NCBI GenBank assembly: GCA_038277395.1
Contig: CM076192.1
Location: 49,833,119 to 49,897,118, forward strand
Source of the DNA: Dryocosmus kuriphilus
Taxonomy: Eukaryota; Arthropoda; Insecta; Hymenoptera; Cynipidae
Length of the DNA: 64,000 nucleotides
Reading direction: 5' to 3'
A model generated the notes under the pieces. It did no database searches. It worked only from the letters and a program-made list of their open reading frames with translations, and was not told the DNA's origin. The stretch's first letter is position 1, and the number at the start of each line of letters is the position of its first letter. The translations under genes and the position numbers were made by a program. Positions 36,214 through 48,321 of the stretch are shown piece after piece.

Positions 36214-38720
36214 ATAAGGCCATAACGTTAGTAGATAGGCTTTTGTTAAGAGTTAAATATGACTTACCTAATTATTGTTAAAAATTATATTATAATCAAG
36301 GAACATGTAAAATGTCTACTTACCAACATTTCTTCTTCTTTTTTGCAATTTTTGAAGCATATTTGGAATTCAGTTCAATTCAGTTTCAGATTGAAATCCA
36401 GTTTGTGTTTAGTTTATGTATAACACTTTTTTTGAAGCATATTTGATTAATAGGTCTTTAATAAAGTTGAAATGGAAAAATGAAGGACAAAAACAGAAAA
36501 AACTTGAAAAATTCGTAACAATACAATACAATACGATAATGCAAAACACTATTAATATTGCAGATGACGTCACGAGAAATGAAAATCAGGATTTTCCTAA
36601 ATGACCTTGCAAGAAATTTATTTTAAATAAAATAGGTAAATATATGGGACTATGCGTAGGCACATGGTAGGAGGTGAATATAGAAGTACTTGCTGTATAA
36701 GTAAATATAACATTATGGTTTATGTACTTTCATAAGTATTTTGCAGAAAATGCGCCTGTTGGCCTTTCAACAGCACGAAGGACAGGAAGGAATTTCTTGG
36801 CTTTGGAGAGAGGATATAGTGAAAGGAAAAAGCGGGGAAGGGGGAAAGTAAAGTAAAATTACTTCAATCTATAATAGGTACCTAATTTATGATTCGGAAA
36901 CATGAGAAACACACTTTTACAGATTAAAGAAGTTATTACGTTGTAAGTATATGCATATCCATACACAGGTCATAAATATTCAAACTTCTCGAAGCAAATT
37001 TCATGCCTTGTTTATAAGACACATAATTCGACTCCTTGTTCATTTGAGTTATTCTTCCCATTATTGAATCTGTATTATACAATTGCTTCTAATATAATCT
37101 GCAACTGAGTTTAATAAATGATTAACCTGATACATTTTCAAATTTAAAATTATTCAGTTTTGAATGCGAAATTCTGCAGTCTTAAAAGGTTTATGACTTC
37201 TAATTTAAAACTGTTCAATTTATGAACATTCTCATTTACATTTTTATTTTCAATTTTTTCAAAACAACATCTTGAGATATTTCTATGCTCTGATCAATAA
37301 AGCTTCCATCAATTATTTTTAGTTTTTAGTCTTTCTCTTCTTAATGTCTCGCAGTTTAGATCGGTAACAATTTTTTAAATATGCATTATTGCATTTTTTG
37401 CGGGGGAATTATGAAAAGAAACTTCGAATTTTGATTCCAGTTGATGGTTGCTCAGCTGAAAGAGTCCACGTGAAAATCCACATGAAATGTGGGTGATATT
37501 TTAAAACAATTCACGTGGAATTATTCGTAGGGTTTTATGTACCTATGTATTTCCACGTTCACCTGGGTGATATCAAGTTTTCACTTTTCAGAATTAAGAT
37601 TTCAGAATGAATGGAATTTTCAAAATGAAAAGCTATAGAATTAAAAAAAAAATCTTTGCCGTATAATCTGCTCAATAATTGAAAATTTTTTGGCTATTTA
37701 TATCCAGAACTGGACAGTTTTGACGGCCTCAAATCTATGATAGTTCAATTTCGAAATTTTCAGAAATAATTTGTTAATTTTGAATCATAAATTAAGTTTT
37801 TAATAAGCTTACATTCGAATATCTTATTTTCAAACTTTCGCAATTCGACTGTTCAATTCGGAACGTTAAAAATTTAAAACTATACAATTTTGAATGTTTA
37901 TCTTCGTATTTTTAACATTTTTACAGCCTAAATTTAAAACGGTTCAATTTGGAGGTTTTCAATTTGAAATTGTGCTTTAAACATTTGAGTTACAAATAAT
38001 TAAATTTTCAAATATTTTAATATTAAAGTATTCTATTAGAAACTGTTTGACATTGAGTGGCTTAAGTTAAAAATAAAATTATTCAGCTTTGAGGGCTTGA
38101 ATTTAAACTTTTCAATTTTCAAGGTATCTCATTTAGAATTTTTCACTTTCAGACTGTTCAAATTAATAATTATTCAATTTGGAACATTTTGAGCTTTTAA
38201 TTGTACAATTTGAAACGTTTCCAATTTAAAGAATATTTCTATTTTTAATACTAAGTATTGAAATGGTTTAGGTTTGAAGACCTGAAAATAAACCAATAGC
38301 CATGTTTGAGATTAAAATAATAATTTTTGAATTATAAGGTGAAATTTAAATTATTTTTAAGGCCTTGAAATCAAACTTACTAAACCTTGAAGCCTACAAG
38401 TGAAAATTGTATATACAAATTCAAGAATTTCAAATATTTAAATTTTATTTTGTTTGGAAGTTTGGAAGGTTTAAATTTTCAAAATTTGAATGAACAATTT
38501 TTGAAAACCAGGAAGATGTTGATTAATGACCGGGAATTTTTTTCTGGGATGTCAGTGGATCAATTCTTACTTTAATTGTTAGTAATCTGGGATTCAAAAA
38601 CTTTATCAGTCATTAGATTTTACAATATTATCAATCATTTTACGGTATTGATGAGCATTCTTTGAAATTCACCAAGTTGCCAAAAAGCCATTATATTTGC
38701 ACAAACTATTAATAGTGCCA
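36214..38720. other. AT-rich intergenic region
   Basis: No gene is supported. TTTTTGAAGCATATTTG occurs twice (about 36,349 and 36,427). From 37,130 the sequence has the TTTAAAATT/AATTTTGAA texture also seen at 10-13 kb. A T26 run at 38,721-38,746 closes the interval. Confidence 0.55.
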
Positions 38721-38746
38721 TTTTTTTTTTTTTTTTTTTTTTTTTT

Positions 38747-40318
38747 GTAAATTAGACTAGAATTAAACAAGAAACAACTTTAAAACCCTGAAAAAGATGT
38801 AGAATTTTGAAATCGAAGTTCTATAGCAACCCTCAGATCATATTAAGTAATCTATAACAACTTTAGTATACCATTATATAGAAATAAGAATGCAATACAT
38901 AACTTAAACTACATAGCATAAAATTGTTAAAAGTAGTTTAAAGTCAAATTAGTGGCAATAACATTAGGAAGAATGTCAGTTTAATTGCAGAAGAAGTGTA
39001 GTAATGCGAGTGATTTCTTGAACTTCCATAAAACGTTCGTGGGACGGAATGTCGCACGAGATTCTATCGTTTCCGTTTTCCACCGAGTCCCTTCAGTCTC
39101 GTTCTGGTTTTTAACGAACGTCATTCGCCAATCAGGAAAATTGGCCTCTCTCCTGTCAGAATCTCCTTTTAAGAGTTCACACATGCATATTGTATATAGT
39201 ACTTTTGCATACTCGTGCTCACGACGGCTCCTTTTATTTAGTCAGGGACGAGTTCTTTTAAAGTTCTTATCCAGCGCTGAATAGACATTCATGAGACGAG
39301 GTTCTAAATCTTATGCTCATTTTGCACCGAGAGAGCCTGCTGTAGAATTCTGCATTAAATGCATACTATGCACTATATGCAAACATATTACATATGAAAT
39401 ACATGTGTAATGTACACGTACGTATAATGTATTTTCAAAACGATCTCTGAACGTGACGGAAAAGCTGATATAGTAGCGCCATTTCTTCTCTGAAACGATG
39501 AGTAATATCATCGCTACTCCTTAGGCACCAATAATAATGTGGAGTTTCTCTGTCAAAACGCGTTGAATAGGTTCAGATGAGAAGAAATGAAGAACGGAAA
39601 GCGTAGGAGTGTTCTTCTGGAGATCATTGATACCGTTTTGTTAAATACTTATTCGAATTTTATGTAGAGATTGTATGTATAGTGGCATTGAATTGAATTT
39701 TATGAATCAAGAGTTCTGTTGAGTCTCATGTTTAGAGATTTTAGTTTCTTTTCTCTTTTTAAAAATATTTTTTTCAATATTTTTTCCACCAGACTTTCTC
39801 ACGAAGCGAACATCTGCAGCATTCAACATAGGTACATTACAATTTCCACAGCACGTTTACTTCCCTCATCTTAATTTATTGTCTTCAAAACAAGTTTGTA
39901 AAGTCCCTTTCTAAACACTTCAAACCTTCTGGTTACCCCAAGATCTAAGCTCTTAATTATCAATATTTTTAATCTTTTATATTAGGGGTATTCTGAGAAA
40001 GTTCCAAAGTTCCAAATTGTAAATCAGCTCGAAGAAATTTATGGTCCTTTTCTTCACGTGTGCCTTTTCTTAAGTATGGCTGACCCTTCGAAGTTAATCA
40101 GAAAAATTTGGCCTAATTTGTTGCTAAGAGAGCGTCACGTCACTTTCACCGGCAGAGCAAGGTTCTTTTCCATGCTCAGATACTTTCAATCGGTATTATC
40201 ATCCGTCGGTAATGCAGATTCCTATCAATCACTATATTATCACAGAATTACCGACCGAGTATTTGGTTATGCGTCATGGAAGGGTTCTAATAAGTTATTT
40301 TCAGTCGTTATCACTCTC
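38747..40318. other. Intergenic region
   Basis: Composition is more balanced at 38,980-39,320, where overlapping ORFs of about 67-99 codons occur on both strands without any motif. A diverged relative of the next tandem repeat (CCGTCGGTAATGCAGATTCC, near 40,202) lies near the end. Confidence 0.45.
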
Positions 40319-40570
40319 AGTCGATAGTATAGATTCTTACATAGAGCTCAAATCATGTCGGTATTGTCGGGCTCTATTTTGAAGACCGAGGATTCATTAC
40401 TATATACCTATAACATTTATCGATTCTTAGTCGGTATGACAGTCGGTCGATAGTACAAATTATTACAGAGAGCCCAACTCATGTCGGTATTGTCGGGTTC
40501 TACTATACCGACAGAGGATTCAGTACTATAGATCTATACCATTTATCGATACTTAGTAGGTATGACAGTG
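40319..40570. repeat. Two-unit tandem repeat, about 127 bp
   Basis: Two successive units share GTCGATAGTA, TCATGTCGGTATTGTCGGG, GAGGATTCA, ACTATA and ATTTATCGAT. The units start at about 40,319 and 40,447. An older, poorly matching third unit may precede them. Confidence 0.6.
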
Positions 40571-40779
40571 ATTTGTCGTGCTCTCCAAGTTCAATATATT
40601 TAAACTAACTTTACAATAATGTTAAATCTAACCTTAAAGTAATACTACGTTAAAAAATAACTTAAATTAAAAGTTAAAACTAATACGGATAGAAAACTAC
40701 GATTAAATACACACAGATTTATCCAGTCCAGGTTATTCCATGGTAGGTATGTGTTACCCAGAGATTTTCACTTTTGTAT

Positions 40780-40928
40780 CTTCCGGGTACTGAACTTTAG
40801 TTGCAGAGTGGTTCGAAGAGAAAGACCATTTGTCAAGCATCTTTCTCGAGAGGTAGTATGGCTAACTCCTTGAAGACGAAGTCGTTGTAAGATTTCTTCA
40901 TGCCCTGAATATCCACACTGATGTCCAT
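40780..40928 (-). pseudogene. Fragment of a VDIQG-type multi-copy coding family
   Basis: On the minus strand a T-run and AG are followed, 20 bp later, by ATGG at 40,928. The frame reads MDISVDIQGMKKSYNDFVFK and then ELAILPLEKDA before TGA (40,833-40,835). Beyond the stop the same frame reads QMVFLFEPL. From memory, peptides of the form VDIQG, N-x-F-x-K-E and LPL followed by a VFLF-like strand recur in many unannotated multi-copy arthropod proteins. The function is unknown to me. The in-frame stop makes it a relic. Confidence 0.3.
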
Positions 40929-41186
40929 CTTGGCAGAAATTGATTTTTCTAAAAAAAAAAAAAAGTATGGGGGGCTCCAACCCAAGGAAATGTTGTGTGA
41001 TACCCGTTCGGGCATTATTTCACAATCTGAGAGAAATTTGTCATGACAGAGAGTAAAAGTGACGTTCATGTGTGGGGAAAAAACCCGCAAGCGGAAAAAA
41101 ACTACAAAATCTGAAAGTTATTTTGTGTTAAAGGAGAAGAGAGAGAGAAAGAGAGAGAGAAGAGAGAAGAATAGAGGAAAGATGTC

Positions 41187-41395
41187 TTATTTCATGAGAA
41201 AGTCTTTTGGCATCGCGTGCTTGCGAAGAGGATCGTAGTCATATTTTCCTAGAGAGGAAATATGTTGGAAAGCTGAAACTAATGTGGATTCATAAAATTT
41301 GGTGGCGGTTTCTTTGATATATTCTGAGATGTAGGGTAACTGAAATTCTTTGTGTAGAACAGAATTTTTGGTATATCTGGGTGTTTTGGTGACGC

Positions 41396-41396
<1 letters not shown>
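41187..41396 (-). pseudogene. Family B ORF2, C-terminal segment
   Basis: The minus strand reads RVTKTPRYTKNSVLHKEFQL and then LPYISEYIKETATKFYEST, ending KDFLMK and TAA (41,187-41,189). This matches the C-terminal region of jockey-clade reverse transcriptase proteins. The codons KFLRRVT at about 46,063-46,080 continue exactly into KTPRYT here once the family A insertion and one copy of TTGGTGACGCG are removed, which shows that the two pieces belong to one gene. Confidence 0.85.
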
Positions 41397-41434
<38 letters not shown>

Positions 41435-41863
41435 ATAGAGAAGGAGGGGAAAATCTTCAAAAAGACACCTTTAATTAATATAAATTAATCAAGGGTAGTG
41501 TCGGATTCGTACTTTCGCACGCCTACCGACTAAAAACCACCTCCTTCAGGGCGCCAACCAGTAGGTTATAGTCCCTTGAAATGAAGAAAAACGGAAAGAA
41601 GAGGAGAGAAAAGGATAGAAAAGAGAGAAAAGACCTCAAATTGAACTGCGAAGGGTCGGATGAACTTCTCGTTGAGAGAACTCGAAGTTACTGTGCACTA
41701 AATGTGTTTCGAAAATATGTTTGGTATATTATACCGGTTGAAAGATGGTAGATTTTTGTGTTGAGTGTTCGCGTTGTGTGTGTTTAGGTGTTGTTGTGGT
41801 GGAAATGTGAATATGTTTGTGTGGGGAGTGAGGGGGGGGGGAGTGTGTATGGGAAGTTAGGAA
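41397..41863 (-). other. Family A 3' UTR and poly(A) tail
   Basis: The interval follows the ORF2 stop. It includes a block near the tail (CTACCGACTAAAA, GGGTAGTGTCGGATTCG on the plus strand) that also occurs beside the poly(T) at 57,661-57,760, defining the 3' UTR of this family. Confidence 0.8.
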
Positions 41864-44546
41864 TTAGGGTTGGGTATAGAGGGAACAGGGGCGATTAATT
41901 TTGTCGTAAGACTGTGGAGAGTAGTTATCTAGGGATGAGATAGATGGGTTCGGGTGATTTTGCATTGAAGTGCGTAGGTTTAATGCGTACTTATGAGCCG
42001 CATCAACTGGAGAAAGTATGGGGTAATCCTTTAGGATCTGTGTGTTTCTGACATACCAGGGTATGTCAAGAGCAGATCGAAGAAGTCTCATAAAAGTACC
42101 TTGAAGTACGTTCAGGCGTTTTTTTGTCTGTTGCACCCCAAATTGGGATCGCGTATGTGCATATACTGCGTATGATAGCAGAAAAAGCTTTGAGTTTTGT
42201 TTTATCCGAAATGTTTTTATTATGGAAAAAAGGTTTTAATTGAAAAAAGGCCGCTTGCGCTTTGTTGCGCGTAGAGTTAATGTGGCGGGTGAATTTCAGT
42301 TTTCTATCAAACGTTACTCCTAGGTACTTGGCCGAGTAGCTCCATCCGATTTTTGTGTTCCTAATTTTCACCGGCGGGGGACATTTGTCGCGATTTGAGA
42401 AGAATACTGCAACAGTTTTTGAGTCGTTTATGGGAAGACGCCAGCGTTTGTACCATTCAAGGAGAATGGTGTTTAGATATTTGTTTAGTAGTAGAGTGTT
42501 TATATGGAGCTGTCTGGTGGAGTAGATGATGCCTATATCGTCAGCAAAAAGAGCAATCAAAATTTGTTTGATTAGAGGGATATCGTAACAAAAGATGTTA
42601 AATAGAGTAGGTGAGAGTTTGGAGCCTTGCGGTACTCCAGATGTAATTGGGCGAGAGTTTGAGAGTGTATCACCGACTTTGACGCGGAGGGTACGATTAG
42701 AGAGAAAAGATTTTATAGTGGCGATTAGGTAGTCTGGGAATTTAAGGTCAATCATTTTAGCCAACAACCCCTCGTGCCAGACCCGGTCGAAGGCTTGTTT
42801 AACATCAATGAGAACCATGGTTGTGTGGGATCTTTTATTAAATTTGTGCGCGAGATACTCAGTGACTCTAAGGAGTTGGTGTACCGAACTGTGTTTGCTG
42901 CGGAAACCGTGTTGGATGTCTGGAAGTATGTTGTTTTCAGAGATGTGCTTTTCTATTCTAACCAGGATGACCTTTTCAATTATTTTACTAATTGACGGAA
43001 GGAGACTAATTGGTCTATAACTGGAGGCGTTAGTGAGAGGCTTCCCTTGTTTCGGGAGACAGATAATGACTGCTGTTTTCCAGGCTGGAGGAAAGTATTG
43101 AAGACGCATTATGGCATTTGCGATGTTGCATATTGCTACTATGTGTTTTTTTTTTGGTAAGATTTTAAGGATGCTATTGCGAATGCCGTCGATACCCGGA
43201 GCTTTCCTTTTTTTGAGAGAGCATATAATATGCCTAATTTCAAAAGGAGAAGTAGGCTGTACATTTGTTAAAGTAGGAGTGAACTGAGCTGCCTTGTTTG
43301 TTACTTTATTGTTTCGAGATTGATAGTCAGGAGAACCAGGTATAGGCGAGCATTGCACTTGGAGCGAGTCAGCAAAAATTTCGGCTTTTTCTGAGTCGAG
43401 CGAGAAGGACTCGTCTCCAACTATGAGTGGTGGGAGAACCACTGCCTTTCTCCGGAGAGAAGCAATGACCCTCCAAACACTCCCTGGGTGAGCTTCTGCC
43501 TCAGCTATGAATTTTTCAAAGGATGCGTTACGGAACTCGATCACGCGGGTGTGAACTTTACGTTGTAGATCATTTAAAAGAATTTTTAGACTAGGGAGTT
43601 TGTGCCGTTGCCATAAAGTTCTAATTTTATTTTTTTATTTTTATTAAGGATAGAAGTTCAGCTGGAAGTTTTATGTTGCTGGCTTTAACTGTTGTTGTTT
43701 TTGTGGCTTCTGCAGTGACAGCATTTAGTTCAGAGATGAGGTTATCGATCGCGATGTCAATTTCCCGAGTTGAACGGATTTGAGTATTTTTAAAGGTCGA
43801 CGTTTCAAGTTTATATTTTAACAGCAGCCAATCAATGTGGTCCACTGTGTTGGGAGTGTTTTGAGAAAATAGAGGGATTTCAAAGAACACCGGAAGATGA
43901 TCTGATGACAGTTCATCGGTAACCCAAGGGCTTTTATTAGATAATATGTTTTTTGTTAGAAAAATATCTAGGATATCTGGCGTGTGGTCGGCACGTTCGG
44001 GGATGTGTGTGTGTGAAGGTGGTGCTTCAATAGTTATTTTGCTGCGAAGAACAGTTTTCATAAGGGTATTACCCCTGGGATTTGTTTTGGTGCAGCCCCA
44101 AGCGGAGTGTTTTTAGCATTAAAGTCTCCCGCTACAATAGTAGGAGAGTTTGTGTCGAAAATATTACGCAGACTCGAGAGAGTTTGTTTCTTATTTGGAG
44201 GAGCGTAAAAGGAGATAATTTTGACTGGGTTTGTTGAGGTAAAAACTTCAATTCCAACTGATTCACTAGAGCCCGAAGTTACTCTAGTAGCTTGATGGCG
44301 GACCGATTTCCGTATTAGAATTGCCGAGCCGCCACTGGCAGTGGACGATGGGCGGTCACATCTGTAAGAAGTGAAGTTCTTGAAGTACAACTTATTTGTA
44401 TTTTTAAGGTGAGTTTCTGTGATGCAAGCCACGTCAACATGTTTTTCCTCGAGAAGAGATTCGAGTTCAATTTTTTTGTTGTGGATCCCGTTTGCATTCC
44501 ATGTTAAGATTAGAAGGTTCTTGTCATTGTCTGGTGTGTTAGTCAT
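41864..44546 (-). pseudogene. Family A ORF2: endonuclease and reverse transcriptase, frameshifted
   Basis: Four successive frames make up ORF2. The first (44,546-44,058) is an AP-type endonuclease with TWNANGI, CITETHL and GDFNAK. The next (44,061-43,627) continues with SSDHLPV, the catalytic SDH motif. The third (43,544-42,066) is the reverse transcriptase: SYRPISLL, VLIDVKQAFDRVWHEGL, SGVPQGSKLSP and the active-site FADD. The last (42,136-41,864) is the C-terminal region (PWYVRNTQI, NHPNPSIS). The breaks are near 44,060, 43,625 (in an A-rich run) and 42,120. The ORF2 start codon overlaps the ORF1 stop as ATGA. Confidence 0.9.
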
Positions 44547-45748
44547 GAGTAGTTTGTAAAAGGGCTGTTGTCAGATTTGAGACGAATTGTGAGACGATTT
44601 GGTGGATGGAAGCTTCCAAGGCTGTTCTTGGGGGGGGTTGATAAAAGCGGAGGTCTAGGTGGAGCTTTACTGCTAGTTGCTGCCGCTGCTGCGTATGAGG
44701 TTGGCGGCGCTGTTAGCCGGATTTTAGGGGGAGGTGGGCTCCGTTTGGGTGCCTGTGCAGGCTTGGAAGATTGAGATTCATCCGACTTGTTTGTCAGTTT
44801 TTGTGGAGCTTTGGGGCATCCGCGGTACGTGGCCCAGTGTTCGCCCTTGCAGTTGGCACAACTGGGCTTTTTTGTTTTGTTCTCCTTCGTTTTGCACTCA
44901 GAAGTGATGTGGTTTTTTCCACAGAAAGAGCAGACCCAAGGCACGTGACAGTAGTTAGCTGTATGGTAGAACTTCTGGCACCTTTTGCACTGGGGGATCA
45001 ACTTAGATTTCCTTTTGTGCTCAACTTTGACTTTGAGCCCGAAAAGGTTAGTGATGTCGAATATCGAGTTTGCGTTGGCTGACGAGCGACTCAAGTGGAC
45101 TGCCACTAGAGGCCAGATTTTATCGCCTTTGCGCATGCGATGCACGCGATTTACAGCAGGCACTCTGGTCCGCAAGGACTCCAGGATGTCCGCTTCGGAG
45201 TAGTCCTCGTGGACGCCACGAATGACTACCACAAGTTCCCGATCTTGCGGAAGTTGGTTCGTTTTGTAGACAATGCTGTCTTTTTCAAAGATTTTTGTGA
45301 TCCGGCGGTACCCGTCCACATTTTCCGCTTGAATCACAATGTGATCCGATTTATTTTCAGCTTTGCTGATTGGAATGTCCTCACTATCGAAGCGCGATTT
45401 GAGGGCGGGCCACGCTTTTTTGTCGAAAAGTCGCAGCAGGGTCGGTTTTTTCTCCGAGACTTCTGTGTCAGAAGGCTCAGAAGTCTCGGAGTCGAGCGAA
45501 GCTACGGAACTATTCGTGGAACTGTTCAATGGGCGAGCACGCTTAAGTGGGTTGCCTGGGTTGGGGGTAAATGCGGAAATTTTCTTCGCTTTTTTCTCCA
45601 GCTCCTCAATTCTTTGGAGAAGCTGCAGGGTAAACTGGTTCAATTCTTCTCTCGGCATAGCCTCGATCAGGGATTGGTGGGACGACGTTTCCGGTGATGG
45701 GGAACCCAAGTTGTCAGTATCCATTAGTGTTGAATTAGGATCGGTCAT
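44543..45748 (-). CDS. Family A ORF1, gag-like nucleic-acid-binding protein
   Basis: This intact 401-codon frame encodes the RNA-binding protein that packages LINE RNA. A short coiled-coil-like segment lies at residues 30-56 and an RRM-like region at about 170-245. Three zinc knuckles follow: CKRCQKFYHTANYC (254-267, C-x2-C-x4-H-x4-C), CSFCGKNHITSEC (273-285) and CANCKGEHWATYRGC (297-311). This set is standard for jockey ORF1. The tail is proline-, alanine- and serine-rich. The start is chosen because it is the first ATG after the 5' UTR. The stop TGA shares ATGA with the ORF2 start, which suggests coupled re-initiation of translation. Confidence 0.9.
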   Translation of the reverse strand: MTDPNSTLMDTDNLGSPSPETSSHQSLIEAMPREELNQFTLQLLQRIEELEKKAKKISAFTPNPGNPLKRARPLNSSTNSSVASLDSETSEPSDTEVSEKKPTLLRLFDKKAWPALKSRFDSEDIPISKAENKSDHIVIQAENVDGYRRITKIFEKDSIVYKTNQLPQDRELVVVIRGVHEDYSEADILESLRTRVPAVNRVHRMRKGDKIWPLVAVHLSRSSANANSIFDITNLFGLKVKVEHKRKSKLIPQCKRCQKFYHTANYCHVPWVCSFCGKNHITSECKTKENKTKKPSCANCKGEHWATYRGCPKAPQKLTNKSDESQSSKPAQAPKRSPPPPKIRLTAPPTSYAAAAATSSKAPPRPPLLSTPPKNSLGSFHPPNRLTIRLKSDNSPFTNYS

Positions 45749-46051
45749 TGTGGCAGATCAAGGAAACCGGCGAGATTAGTGCATAATTTTAAGTTCAATC
45801 GTACAGACCAGAATCTATCAATCTGTATATCATGAACTCAAAAGTATGACAGTTGAAAGTCGATTTCAAGCACGGACGCCAAAGAGAGGCCTCGGCGTCC
45901 GTCGTTTAGAAACTGAGAGTTGGATTCAATCTCAGGCGCGGACGCCGTAGAGAGACCTCAGTGTCAGTAGAGGGCGATGTGAAACGAAATGGGAAATTTT
46001 TCTCGATATCACGAAGAAAAAGCACTGGGTATCTTCTCGATAGACCAGCCG
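45749..46051 (-). promoter_or_regulatory. Family A 5' UTR / internal promoter region
   Basis: The 303 bp upstream of ORF1 include two similar blocks on the minus strand (CTCTCTACGGCGTCCGCGC and CTCTCTTTGGCGTCCGTGC). They also include a segment around AGACCAGAATCTATCAATC (plus strand, near 45,805) that recurs in the family B 5' region at about 57,430. Jockey elements carry internal promoters here; no specific motif is assigned. Confidence 0.6.
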
Positions 46052-48137
46052 TTGGTGACGCGTCTGAGGAATTTCTTTTTGATGATCTGGAATTGATTGA
46101 TGTTATGTTTTGACGCACCGTCCCAGATAGTGCAGGCGTACGTTATTATCGGTCGTATAAACATTTTATAGATTAAAATTGCGTAATCCGGTTTTAGACT
46201 TCAGTGTCGATTAACAATAGGATGTAGGCGCGACATGATCCCGAGGGCTTTCCCTCTTGTTTCCTGAATATGATGTTTCAAATTCAGACATTTATGTAGT
46301 GTGCCGCCAAGGTATTTTATGGAGTTATTCCATTTTATTGGTTCTTTAAACATTTTAGGTGGGTCTATTGAGACTGCTTTCCTGACTCAGAAAAGAATTG
46401 ATTCTGACTTTGCTATGTTGATTTTCATTTTCCAGAGCTTAGTCCACGCTTCAACGTCTTCAAGAGCTTTGTTGAGTAGTTTCAAAATTTTTGGATAAGA
46501 CAGCTCCTGTATGTTTTCTTCGATTGAAATTTAAGCTTATTGATTCAGTGAGTTTGAGTATCATGTATTGTGTAAAGTGGCCTTTTCTAAACCCGTATTG
46601 TTGCGGTTTCAAGATGCTGCTTTCCTGGAGGTGGTATTTTACGCGAGAGAGGATTATTTTTTCAAAAATTTTATTCATAGCATTGAGAAGACTAATGGGT
46701 CTGTAGCTAGTTGGGTTATATGGGTCTTTGCCTTTTTCTGAAAAACTAGAATATGGGCTATTTTCTAAGGGTCAGGAAAGTAGCTTAGTTGAATGCAAGC
46801 GTTGAAGATGGTGGCGAGCAGAGTGAGATAGGAAGTTTTTTTTAAGAACGAAATTTGAAATTGACTCGGGTCCGGGAGCTTTATTATTTTTTATAGTTTT
46901 GATTTGTTCGTCTATTTCCATATGTGTTTTCTTTTTAAAATTGTCGGTGCTGAAGATTTTGAGATATCCATGTACAATTTTTTCACACTCGGCGATATGT
47001 TCTGGCTCGGATGGCTCATCGTGTGGCGAGAAGTTATTTTGTAGTTTGCTGCTAGAAGGTATAGAGTTATTTTTTATTTCAAGCTTGCTGACTACTATAT
47101 TCCAATTTTTACATCTGTGTTTTTGAGTCTTGACTTTGATGGTTTTCCGAATATGGTTAATAGAATTTTTGACAGTACAACTTTCAGTTGTTTAATGTGC
47201 TTGACAGAGCTTGTTACGAGTATCGATAAGATCTTGAATGTCGGGGCTGAGGGGTGGATCGTATTGATTAATTGTGGTCTGACGGACGGAGGCGTCTATG
47301 GCAGTTTTTATGCTAGTGGCGAGGTTAGTTATGGCTTCGTCAATGTCAGTAGTTTTTATTAGTGTGTGTTCATAATTTATTTGTTCTTCAAGTGCCGAGT
47401 TGAATTTTTGCCAATTTGCTTTTGCGAAGTTGTAACGAGGTGCAACCGGAGCTTTTTCACAATTAGTGAATAAATTTAGGAGGGCGGGTCGATGGTCTGA
47501 GTCTAATTCATTTATATTAAGAATGTCGTGATTATAGAAGTTATTTTTAGTAATTGCAAAGTCAATGAGGTCAGATTTATAACTAATATTGTGAGGGAAG
47601 AAGGTATATGAGTCTGGTGCTGCAACGGACAGATTCTTGTCATTTATAAATTCAAATAATTGTTTTCCGTTTCTATTGGTTGTTCTACTATTCTAAGCTA
47701 GATGCTTGGCGTTTAGGTCACCTGCAGCAATTATCGAGGGTGCAGGTTTAAAAATTATTTTGTAATCATTTTTGGTAAATTCGCGAGAGGGGGTCTGGTA
47801 AAGCGAGACAATAGCATATGGTTTTCCATGAATTTTGATTTGAATGGCAGTAGCTTCAAGGGCTTCGAGTTCAGGTCTTATCAGTTCGTAATGTAAAGTG
47901 TTTTCTTGAATTAAAATTGCAGTGCCTCTGTTAGTGTTGTTTTTGTATAGTTTATATCTGCGAAACTAAATTTACTTTGAGAGATTCGCGTAGTAGAGTT
48001 TCACTAAGCAGGCAAATGGTAATATTATTCTGGTAAAGGTATGTGGTTAGTTCCTGTCTCTTATGAAGGATACCCTGAGCGTTCCAAAAAATGATTTTAA
48101 TAGTACTATTATTGGAGGTGGTCATTTTCCATAGCAA
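46052..48137 (-). pseudogene. Family B ORF2, N-terminal and central parts
   Basis: The endonuclease start (IIFWNAQGILHKR, LLSETLLRES) lies at 48,137-47,952. GDLNAKHLA with an in-frame TAG follows near 47,710, and LDSDHRP near 47,500. The reverse transcriptase begins near 46,900, with KIFEKIILSRV and QQYGFRKG at 46,460-46,678. Several stops and frameshifts interrupt it. It resembles the ORF2 at 61,997-64,000 throughout. The C-terminal end is found beyond the family A insertion, at 41,187-41,396. Confidence 0.85.
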
Positions 48138-48321
48138 GTGCTAGAATATTGCCTATTATTTCAACGGTTGAGTTTATGGCTTCGGTTATGCTAATTTTCT
48201 CTCCCATTATATCGGTGGTTAAGGTCGTGGCTCTTTGTAAAAGATTTTCTAAGTTAATTTTAATCGCGTGAGGAGTATTTTGCGCAGGTGCCTGTGGAGT
48301 GTCTTTTTTTGCGGTAATGGC

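Larger units (their letters stand above)
41397..46051 (-). mobile_element. jockey-type LINE, family A, full length
   Basis: The element is bounded by the 11-bp target-site duplication TTGGTGACGCG (41,386-41,396 and 46,052-46,062). It ends at 41,397-41,433 in a T37 run, which is its poly(A) tail on the minus strand. The order on the minus strand is 5' UTR, ORF1, ORF2 and 3' UTR, 4.65 kb in total. It inserted into the ORF2 of the family B LINE. ORF1 is intact and ORF2 is frameshifted, so it moved fairly recently but this copy is unlikely to be autonomous. Confidence 0.9.

Noticed and set aside
39000..39284. Plus- and minus-strand ORFs in a balanced-composition patch
   Set aside because: Both strands are open with no motif; composition alone explains this.
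44568..45779. Plus-strand ORFs of up to 185 codons across 44.6-45.8 kb
   Set aside because: They are antisense shadows of the intact family A ORF1, which has zinc knuckles and a clear family assignment.
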